This document shows positions 1 through 6,708 of a stretch of DNA of 23,290 nucleotides, piece after piece (the first letter of the stretch is position 1; the number at the start of each line of letters is the position of its first letter). The stretch is from a virus. Both the position numbers and the translations under genes were made by a program. Where the stretch lies: positions 1-23,290 of the IMG/VR virus record IMGVR_UViG_3300046167_000105, one strand, 5' to 3'. The notes under the pieces were generated by a model. That model saw nothing but the letters and a program-made list of their open reading frames with translations. It was not told where the DNA came from and searched no databases.

Positions 1-943
1 CTACTAACCTTGTAACTTATTCAGAAGATTTTAGTAATTGGAACACAATACAATCAAGTTTAACTTCGGATTATGGTATATCGCCTGATGGCTCAACTAA
101 TTCTACAAGATGTGTTTTTTCTTCATCAAATCAATCTCTTGAACTTACAGTAAGTGCATCAAATGTAATAGCTACAATTTATATTAAAGGTACAATTGGC
201 GAAACAATACAATTTGGAACTAATGGTGCAGAAGAAATTTTTACATTAAGCGGCGATTGGCAGAGATTAGAAAAATATAACTCATCAAGTGTTTCAAGAG
301 TTACTTTAAATACTTACGCAGGAGTAACTGCAAGAGATGTTGAAATATGGGGAGCACAATTAGAACAAGGCAGCTACGCTACATCCTACATCCCAACCAA
401 TGGCTCATCAATGCAACGTGCTGCTGAAACTGCAAGTGGTGCTGGTAATAGTCAAGTGTTTAATGATAGTGAGGGAGTGTTCTATTTGCTAATACTGCTT
501 CGAATACTGATGATTTGACATTAAGACAAATATCTTTAAGTGATGGCACAACATCAAATCAATTAGTTATTTATTATGGTAATGGTAGCAATAAAATATT
601 CTATTATTTATCGGTTGGAGGTGTACCTCAAGTTAATGATTCTGTAATAACTAGTGATATTGTTAGTTTTAATAAAATTGCTTTTAAATACAAACAAAAT
701 GATTTTCAACTTTGGATTAATGGAATTAATGTTTTATCTGATTCATCTGGTAATACATATCCTACATCGACATTATCACAATTAAATTTAACTAATGGTC
801 AAGGTACTGGGGATTATTTCTACGGAAAGACAAAAGAAATTGCGTACTACGATGAAATTTTGACAGACCTTGAATTAGAATATCTTACAAGTTATAGGTC
901 ATTAAACGAATTAGTAACAGAATTAAACTTAAACGAATTATAA
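1..943 (+). CDS. Receptor-binding / fiber protein, paralogue A (5' partial, frame broken)
   Basis: This is the C-terminal part of a phage fiber or spike protein; its start lies before the window. Reading from base 3 gives TNLVTYSEDFSNW, then a beta-rich segment ending EIWGAQLEQGSYATSYIPT. That segment is typical of the head-spike/fiber carbohydrate-binding-like domain of Bacteroidetes phages. The frame runs into TGA near base 516. The homologous continuation (TLRQISLSDGTTSNQ, then a LamG-like C-terminus) lies in another frame from about 488 to 943. The break is at 482-487 (ttctatttgct) and needs one extra base, or two fewer, to restore EGVFY-(F)-ANTAS, which matches EGVLYAELGS in the next gene. 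The stop is 1 base before the next gene. Function, inferred: host surface recognition. It could be a real mutation or a sequencing error. Confidence 0.72.
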
Positions 944-944
944 T

Positions 945-2165
945 ATGAATACATTAAAATTTGGTAATGGAGAATGGTATGGAAAGAAAGATACTATCCT
1001 TGCCTATAATGATTTAAACTCGAATTATAAGCCACTGCCCTTTAATTTCTCAAGAGCATCAAAGGCTACTGTAGTAAATAAAGATGGTTTAATTGAAGAG
1101 GTAGGTAGTGGACAACCAAGAGTAGATTACTTAAATAATACTAAAGGTGCTTTAAAACTTGAGCCAAGTAGGACTAATTTAGTTACTTATAGTGAAGATT
1201 TTAGTAATTGGCTTACAAGCGGAAGTGCTACATCATCAATAAATACTTTAATATCTCCAAACGGAACATTAAATGCTGACACTTTAAACGCTGCTATATC
1301 TAATTATTCTGGTTTTTATAGGAGATTTGCAACAACTATAGGTTTTTCTTACACTAATTCAGTATTTTTTAAAAAAGGAACTCAAGAATGGGTTGGTTTA
1401 CTTAAAAATAATGGTTCTGCAATGGCTGCTTGGTTTAATTTAAGCAACGGAACAATAGGAACTGTGGAAAGTGGTGTGGATGCTAAAATAGAGGATTATG
1501 GAAACGGTTGGTATCGTTGCTCAATAACTATGAATGCAACTATAACAAATTCATATATTCAGATTGCAGTTGTAGATTATGACAATTCTATATCTAATTC
1601 AGTGGTTGGTGGAGCGATTTATGCTTGGGGTGCACAAGTAGAAGAAGGCTCTTTTCCAACAAGTTATATTAAATCTAATAGTGGAAGTGCAGTAACGAGG
1701 TTAACTGATAGTTGTAGTCAAACTGTACCAGATGGTGTTATAGGACAAACAGAGGGAGTTTTGTATGCTGAATTAGGAAGCATACCTTCTGAAGCAATTG
1801 ACGATGTTTTTGTTGAATTGTCAGATGGAACGAGTAATAATAGGATTTTATTTTATGCTGATAGTAATGGTTATATAAGAAATCAAATAAAAGCGTCTGG
1901 AAGTATATCTTCTTTAATAAACACAAACGTAACTGTAAGTAGTAATATGAAAATTGCTATCACTTATAAATCTAATGAAGCAAAAGTTTTTATAAATGGA
2001 GTTCAATATGGAGGTACTGATACAAGTGTTGTAGTTCCGTCTGTAAATAAGATGAATTTAGAGAATTATACTGGCACAAGAAGTGAAACATCTACATTAA
2101 AAGATTTAAAACTTTATAACACCGCATTAACAGACCAAGAATTAGCAGCATTAACACAAGTGTAA
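945..2165 (+). CDS. Receptor-binding / fiber protein, paralogue B (LamG-like C-terminus)
   Basis: Complete 406-residue fiber-type protein. The N-terminus contains FNFSRASKATVVNKDGLIEEVGSG, which begins the Bacteroidetes phage spike-fiber domain. It is followed by LEPSRTNLVTYSEDFSNW (about 85-100), GNGWYRCSIT (about 185) and YAWGAQVEEGSFPTSYI (about 225-240). Residues about 265-400 resemble a concanavalin/LamG sandwich (VFINGVQYGG, LKLYNTALTDQELAAL). It is clearly a paralogue of the gene just upstream, with matching landmarks in the same order. No signal peptide or membrane segment is visible. The ATG is 1 base after the upstream stop. Role, inferred: receptor binding at the tail tip, probably to polysaccharide. 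Domain architecture supports this but receptor specificity cannot be read. Confidence 0.75.
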   Translation: MNTLKFGNGEWYGKKDTILAYNDLNSNYKPLPFNFSRASKATVVNKDGLIEEVGSGQPRVDYLNNTKGALKLEPSRTNLVTYSEDFSNWLTSGSATSSINTLISPNGTLNADTLNAAISNYSGFYRRFATTIGFSYTNSVFFKKGTQEWVGLLKNNGSAMAAWFNLSNGTIGTVESGVDAKIEDYGNGWYRCSITMNATITNSYIQIAVVDYDNSISNSVVGGAIYAWGAQVEEGSFPTSYIKSNSGSAVTRLTDSCSQTVPDGVIGQTEGVLYAELGSIPSEAIDDVFVELSDGTSNNRILFYADSNGYIRNQIKASGSISSLINTNVTVSSNMKIAITYKSNEAKVFINGVQYGGTDTSVVVPSVNKMNLENYTGTRSETSTLKDLKLYNTALTDQELAALTQV

Positions 2166-2254
2166 CAATTACACCTATGATAAGAAAAAGGGTAAATCTT
2201 TACATAACAAACACAATAAGATAAGAAAATTAAAAAAACTATACAGATAATATA

Positions 2255-2269
2255 ATAACTAATAGTTAT
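2255..2269. repeat. Short inverted repeat in the fiber/2295 gap
   Basis: ATAACTA-A-TAGTTAT is a perfect 7-bp inverted repeat in the 129-bp gap after the fiber genes. It has no T-tract, so it is a poor terminator. It could be a protein-binding site or chance in AT-rich DNA. Nothing else was recognised in this gap. Confidence 0.3.
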
Positions 2270-2294
2270 AACCGAAAGTTAAAATAAATAAGTA

Positions 2295-2696
2295 ATGAGA
2301 ATAGCAAAATACGAATTTGATTCAAGAGAACAAGCACAAAGTAAAATTGATGCTCTTGGAACTGCAACTGATGAAGATGGAAACGAATATCCAACTCACA
2401 AAAGTACTATTGTACAACTAGGAAATATTGTTCTTGAACAAGGGGAATATGACGAAGAAGGAGAAGAAGTAACTGCTCCAGTATTATCAGAAGGTTGGCA
2501 TATTGACGTTTGTTGGGATGATTCAGATATTACTACAATAGAACAAGAGGCAGTTTTAGATGAAGAAGGTATGATAGTAACTCCGGCGGTTACATCGGTA
2601 GATCATCCTGAAGGTTGGGAAGATTATGCAGTTGATATCGAAGGTAACGGAGTACATTCTTTTTATGGATTAGATTACGATTCACACAAAATTTAA
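2295..2696 (+). CDS. Conserved phage hypothetical protein, acidic
   Basis: A 133-residue acidic, soluble protein with no membrane segment. I recognise the general type: a small protein next to Bacteroidetes phage fiber genes with a conserved ending of the form HPEGWxxYxVxxxxxGxHxFxGxxY (here residues about 105-130). No biochemical function is known to me. Two internal stretches look alike: EEGEEVTAPV with EGWHIDVCW at about 55-75, and EEGMIVTPAV with EGWEDYAVDI at about 89-115. This hints at an internal duplication. Location suggests a structural or fiber-associated role, but that is only inference from neighbours. Confidence 0.6.
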   Translation: MRIAKYEFDSREQAQSKIDALGTATDEDGNEYPTHKSTIVQLGNIVLEQGEYDEEGEEVTAPVLSEGWHIDVCWDDSDITTIEQEAVLDEEGMIVTPAVTSVDHPEGWEDYAVDIEGNGVHSFYGLDYDSHKI

Positions 2697-2700
2697 TATC

Positions 2701-2883
2701 TTGGATTTGGATAGCAAAATATCTTTTTTTGGTGGTTGGTTATTTACTACTGTTTCTTCAGTTTCTTTAATGGGATTATATCAAGCGGCTTTGGTTGGAC
2801 TTGTCGGAGGTTTCTTTGGTCTTTTAGGCAAAGAGATATTCTACTTTATAAAAGGCAAGATAAATGACAAAGTTAAACGATAA
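2701..2883 (+). CDS. Small membrane protein, holin-like candidate
   Basis: A 60-residue protein starting at TTG, 4 bases after the previous stop. The next in-frame ATG is at about residue 24 and would remove half of the protein, so TTG is preferred. Residues about 8-47 are hydrophobic (FFGGWLFTTVSSVSLMGLY, then ALVGLVGGFFGLLG), enough for two membrane passes, with a positively charged tail (KGKINDKVKR). Size and charge fit small phage holins, and its partner gene overlaps it. No endolysin lies beside it in this window, so the lysis role is only a suggestion. Confidence 0.5.
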   Translation: MDLDSKISFFGGWLFTTVSSVSLMGLYQAALVGLVGGFFGLLGKEIFYFIKGKINDKVKR

Positions 2884-3136
2884 TAGTAATTTATCAATTA
2901 ACATCAAATGGCTTATCCAAATAGTTTTGGGTGTAGGAACTGCCGTTTATATGTACTTACAACTCGAAAACAGAATAAAAGAAGTAGAAGGCGATATAAA
3001 AGGAATTAGACACAATCAGAACGTATATGTTTTTCCTGATATTAGAGTTTTAGAAAGTGAAATACTACAATGGAAACTCGAAAGGGAAAGATTAAGAAAA
3101 GACATCAAAAGAATAAACGAAATAATAAAAAAATAA
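2864..3136 (+). CDS. Single-pass membrane protein with coiled coil
   Basis: A 90-residue protein overlapping the preceding membrane gene by 20 bases, which suggests translational coupling. Residues about 14-34 (WLIQIVLGVGTAVYMYLQL) form one membrane segment. Residues about 35-90 are highly charged and heptad-like (LENRIKEVEGDIK, then LESEILQWKLERERLRKDIKRINEIIKK), so a coiled coil is likely. The TM-plus-coil layout next to a holin-like gene recalls inner-membrane spanins or holin partners. No family-specific motif was recognised, so function stays open. Confidence 0.5.
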   Translation: MTKLNDNSNLSINIKWLIQIVLGVGTAVYMYLQLENRIKEVEGDIKGIRHNQNVYVFPDIRVLESEILQWKLERERLRKDIKRINEIIKK

Positions 3137-3163
3137 AATAATAGTATCTATAAATTGAACTAT

Positions 3164-3193
3164 TTTGATAAATAAATATTTTCGTATATTTAC
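3164..3193 (+). promoter_or_regulatory. Candidate promoter before major tail protein
   Basis: TTTG at 3164-3167, a 17-base spacer, then TATATTTAC at 3185-3193. This resembles the Bacteroidetes -33/-7 pair (TTTG and TAnnTTTG), though the last G is A here. The leader to the ATG is about 30 bases and very AT-rich. Confidence 0.45.
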
Positions 3194-3224
3194 ACAAAAT
3201 ATAATAATATTAAAAATTACATAA

Positions 3225-3633
3225 ATGGCTACAACCGGAGTATTTAACGGAACTAACTTAATTTTAACAGTAGAAGGTGCTACAGTTGGACATACTACAA
3301 GTTGTTCAATGTCTTTATCAATGGACACGCCGGAAGCTACAACTAAAGATTCAAACGGATTTTCTGAGTATATCGGAGGCGTAAAAGGAGGAGAGATTTC
3401 TTTCGAGGGATTAGTAGTATATGACGATGCGTCAAATGCTATTGAGATGGCTGATTTTCTTTTAGCTAGAACTCAATTAACTTGCGTATTTGGAACTGCT
3501 GAAACTGGAGACGCAGTCTATACTGCTGAAGCATTTTTATCAAGTGTTGAAATGTCTGCTGAAATGGAAGCTGCCGTTACTTATAGCGGATCTTTAACCT
3601 ATTACCGGAGCAATCACAAAATCAACTAACTAA
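3225..3633 (+). CDS. Major tail protein (tail tube), C-terminus frame-broken
   Basis: Tail tube protein of the TP901-1-like family, which polymerises into the tail tube. The start MATTGVFNGTNLILTVEGATVGHTT, then MDTPEATTKDSNGFSEYIGGVKGGEISFEGLV and the ending VTYSGSL, fit this family. Read literally, the frame stops at 3629 with the odd tail TYYRSNHKIN. Skipping one base at 3598-3600 (aacct) gives SLTITGAITKSTN and a stop at 3631-3633. That is the ending expected for this family and yields 135 residues. It lies directly upstream of the tail chaperones and tape measure, the standard order. Family assignment is firm; whether the extra base is real is unknown. Confidence 0.8.
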
Positions 3634-3660
3634 TAATAATTAGTTTTTATTATATAGGCC

Positions 3661-3690
3661 GCCGTCAATATTTGGCGACGGCTTTTTTTT
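3661..3690 (+). terminator. Rho-independent terminator after major tail protein
   Basis: GCCGTC (3661-3666), a 10-base loop, GACGGC (3677-3682), then eight Ts. A weaker AT hairpin with a T run (AACTAAT-aata-ATTAGTT) lies just upstream around 3627-3645. Confidence 0.8.
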
Positions 3691-3713
3691 ACATTAATTT
3701 TAAACCTTAAAAA

Positions 3714-4091
3714 ATGACAAACAAAAAAAGAGGTTACATTGACATCAAAGTCGGTAACAAAAACAGAACTCTACATTTTTCAATGAATTTTTGGTCGGAA
3801 TTTACCGAGCAATTAGGAATTTCACTACAAGACATTGGCGGAGCATTTCAAGACGGAATATCAATAAAAGGATTAAGAGCCTTAGTTTATTCTGCAATCT
3901 TAGCAAACGACCAAGAAAACGGAAACGAAATAGATTATAATTTATTTACTGTTGGCGCTTGGTTGGATGAATTAGACGCCGAAAAAATTAATGAGATTGT
4001 TGAGGTAATGCTACAATCTAAAATTTTAGGTAATAGTTTAAATGGCGAAACTGAAACTAAGGGAAAGCGTCAGCCGTCAAAGAAGAAGTAA
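3714..4091 (+). CDS. Tail assembly chaperone G
   Basis: A 125-residue protein between major tail protein and tape measure, the position of lambda gpG. The N-terminal part (IDIKVGNKNRTLHFSMNFWSEFTEQLG) and the acidic middle (WLDELDAEKINEIVEVMLQSK) fit tail chaperones of siphophages, which bind the tape measure before tail assembly. The end is basic (KGKRQPSKKK). The lambda-type slippery heptamer GGGAAAG sits at 4061-4067, eight codons before the stop. A fraction of ribosomes should therefore shift -1 and make the longer GT protein. Sequence similarity to lambda G is not obvious; the call rests on position, size, and the frameshift site. Confidence 0.78.
   Translation: MTNKKRGYIDIKVGNKNRTLHFSMNFWSEFTEQLGISLQDIGGAFQDGISIKGLRALVYSAILANDQENGNEIDYNLFTVGAWLDELDAEKINEIVEVMLQSKILGNSLNGETETKGKRQPSKKK
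4061..4067 (+). promoter_or_regulatory. Programmed -1 ribosomal frameshift site GGGAAAG
   Basis: In the gpG frame the codons read aaG GGA AAG, so the heptamer has the X XXY YYZ phasing needed for tandem -1 slippage. GGGAAAG is the heptamer used in lambda G/GT. The -1 frame has stops at 4052 and 4058, opens exactly at 4061, and stays open to 4292. That brackets the shift to this site. No strong downstream hairpin was seen. Confidence 0.85.
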
Positions 4092-4424
4092 ATTTTGAAA
4101 GCCTAACTGACCATTATATTGGATTAGTTGGAATTAAGCCTGACGATTTTTGGCGGCAAACTTGGAGGGAAAATGCTTTAATCGCCCAACACTATCATAA
4201 TAATATTAATTTAAATTGGGAGCAAACTCGTTACATTGCAGTAATGATTCATAATGTGCAATGTGAGAAAAAATCTCAGATGTTAAAAGCCTGAAGATTT
4301 ATTTCAATTACCAAGCGATATTGCAAGAAAAAAGAAAAGGGCAGAGCCTAAATCTACAAAAGAGCAAATGGATGCTTTTATGGTAAAATATCAATCAATG
4401 ACCAATAAAAAGACGTTAAAATAA
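4068..4424 (+). CDS. T extension of tail assembly chaperone GT (made by frameshifting; second break inside)
   Basis: After -1 slippage the reading continues ASAVKEEVNFESLTDHYIGLVG, then PDDFWRQTWRENALIAQHYHN and WEQTRYIAVMIHNVQ. The tryptophan-rich pattern fits the T domain that binds tail tube protein. This frame has no start codon of its own. It meets TGA at 4292-4294. The family-like ending (PEDLFQLPSDIARKKKRAE, then MTNKKTLK) continues in the original frame to TAA at 4422. Removing one base within 4285-4292 (aaaagcct) joins them as MLK-PEDL or MLK-AEDL. The full GT product would be 236 residues. The -1 shift is convincing; the second break is probably an indel. Confidence 0.72.
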
Positions 4425-4440
4425 AAGCGTCTTTTTTTTT
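4407..4440 (+). terminator. Rho-independent terminator before tape measure
   Basis: AGACGTT (4411-4417) pairs with AGCGTCT (4426-4432) allowing one G-U, extended by flanking A/T pairs, and is followed by a run of Ts to 4440. It overlaps the stop codon of the GT extension. Confidence 0.75.
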
Positions 4441-4441
4441 G

Positions 4442-4449
4442 TATTTTTG
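4442..4449 (+). promoter_or_regulatory. Candidate -7 box (TATTTTTG) before tape measure
   Basis: An exact TAnnTTTG match 17 bases before the tape-measure ATG and just after a terminator, so the tape measure may begin a new transcript. No TTTG at the usual -33 distance was found. Confidence 0.45.
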
Positions 4450-4466
4450 TTTTATATTAAATATTT

Positions 4467-6699
4467 ATGTCAGATCAAACATTAAGAGTTAAAATTGTCG
4501 GTGATGCTAAAAAGTTAGTAGATGCTTTTTCAGAAGTAGAAAGAAAAGCCTCTGTTTTTGGAAAGGCTATGAAAAGCACCGGTAAAAAACTTTCATTAAG
4601 TTTAACTCTACCTTTAGCCGTTGCCGGTGGCGCAGCAGTTAAATTTGCAAGTGATTTTCAAGAATCAATGAACAAAGTAGATGTTGCCTTTGGTAAATCT
4701 AAAAAAGAGGTTAAAGACTTTGCAAAAACTACTTTAAAGCAATTCGGTATTGCGGAGGGTAGCGCTTTAGATATGGCCGCCTTGTTCGGCGATATGGCTA
4801 CCTCAATGGGATTAAATCAAAGTGCTGCATCTGATATGAGTACGTCTTTGGTTGGTTTAGCCGGAGATTTAGCATCATTCAAAAATATAGGAATTGACCA
4901 AGCGACAACCGCATTAGCGGGAGTTTTTACTGGAAATACTGAATCTTTAAAGTTATTAGGTATTGTTATGACTGAGGCAAACTTAAAAAGTTTTGCTTTA
5001 AGAAATGGTATGAACGCTAATATAAAAACAATGACACAAGCGCAAAAAATTGCGTTGCGTTATAAGTTTATAATGGAGGCAACCTCAAATGCTCAGGGCG
5101 ATTTTAGTAGAACAAGCGGAGGCGCTGCAAACCAAATGAGAATATTTCAAGAATCTTTAAAAGAATTATCTGCGAAGTTTGGTCAAGTTATATTGCCAGT
5201 ATTTACTAAATTAGTATCATTTGCAAACGGCTTATTGCAAAAATTTGCTGAATTAAGTCCAACAACAAAAAAACTAATAGTAATATTTGCGGGTATCGCT
5301 GCGGCTTTAGGCCCAGTACTTTATATTTTAGGAACATTAGTTACTTTGGCACCGGCTATCGGAACGGCTTTAACAGTTATGATGGGCCCGATTGGTTTAG
5401 TTATTGCCGGATTAACTGCAATTTCAGTTGTAATTTATAAAAATTGGGCGGGTATAAAATCCGCTTTAGTAAAAATAGGAAACTATTTTATTGACTTATA
5501 CAATAATTCATTACCTATTCAATTAGCGGTAAATTCATTAATAGCTAATTTCAAAAATATGTTAGCCGTTGGAAAGTTTGTCTTTTCTACATTAGTCACA
5601 ATCTTAAAAACTACGGCAAAAAACGTAATTAGTGTTTTAGGAGGAATTGGCGATATAATAATGGGAATTTTTACGCTTGATGCTGAAAAAATAAAATCAG
5701 GCTTTACCGATGCTGCAAAAGGCATAAAAGACAACATTACCGCTGCATTTGATGCAATTAAAACAGACGCATCAATTTTAGGTAGTTCTGTCGTAGATAA
5801 TTTTAATGAAGCGCTTAAGCAAAAAACAATCGCAAAAATTGTTGTTCCGGTTGAAATGGCGGTTAGTGGTGGCGGAACTGATACTGCAACAGATGTTGGC
5901 GGTGGAGGTGGTATTGCAACAAGACCAATGGCAACCTCTGCAATGGAAGGAATTAGCGGTGCGGGAATACAAACTCCGATTAGCAATATGATTGAGGCTG
6001 ATACTGCAAGGATGCCAAAAGCATTTGCAGAGCAACAAGCCGTTTTTGCACAAGGAAAATTAGATGCTTTACAAAAAGCGGAAGCATTTAATCAAAGAAT
6101 TGGTCAAATTATGACCGGAGGATTAAATAATTTAGCACAAGGTATCGGAGCGGCTCTAGGAAATGCTATTTCAACTGGCGGTAATTTAGTTAATGCTTTA
6201 GGTGGTTTATTACTTGGAACTATTGGAAGTATCGCCATACAGTTAGGAAAAGCCGCAATACAGATAGGTATTGCAATGAAAGCTATAAAATTATCTTTTA
6301 AAAATCCTTTTACGGCAATCGCAGCGGGTATTGCTTTGGTTGCGGTTGGTACTATGATAAAAAATACTGCCGGAATAGTTCAAGGCGGTGGCGGTGGCGG
6401 GAGGTCGTAGAGCAATGGGATCGTCTGTCGGTGGTTATGCCGGAGGTAATTCAGGAGGTGGATTTACTTCCTTTGCAAATGGTGGAATTATAAGCGGCCC
6501 GACAATGGGATTAGTTGGCGAATATCCAGGTGCAAGACAAAATCCTGAAGTTATAGCGCCACTAAATAAATTACAATCTATTATTGGTAAATCTAGTAAT
6601 GGCGGAAATATAAACGTAACTGGAGAGGTTAGAGTTGATGGACAAGATTTATTGATTGCAATAGAAAGAGCAAACGAAACTGCGGGAAGAGTTTACTAA
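4467..6699 (+). CDS. Tape measure protein (frame broken in the glycine tract)
   Basis: This protein sets tail length and is ejected during infection. The N-terminus (LRVKIVGDAKKLVDAFSEVERKASVFGKAMKSTGKKLS) is the usual phage tape-measure opening. It continues with KFASDFQESMNKVDVAFG, a hydrophobic region (residues about 265-325), and long Ala/Gly-rich helices. The literal frame stops at TAG 6408 after a glycine run. The expected ending (FANGGIISGPTMGLVGEYPGARQNPEVIAPLNKL) continues in the next frame to 6699. Removing one G from GGG at 6399-6401 joins them into 743 residues, implying a tail near 110 nm at about 1.5 angstrom per residue. It follows GT, the standard order. The fragment from 6388 is not a separate gene. 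Confidence 0.88.
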
Positions 6700-6708
6700 A
6701 ATAAAACA

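Noticed and set aside
3092-3328. 78-residue minus-strand frame across the gap before the major tail protein
   Set aside because: Covers a promoter-like AT-rich gap and two plus-strand genes; low-complexity Ile/Phe/Val content typical of AT-rich noncoding or antisense reading.
5519-5986. 155-residue open frame on the minus strand
   Set aside because: Proline/serine-rich shadow of the tape measure's Gly/Ala-rich codons; no start context, no motif, and inside a clear gene.
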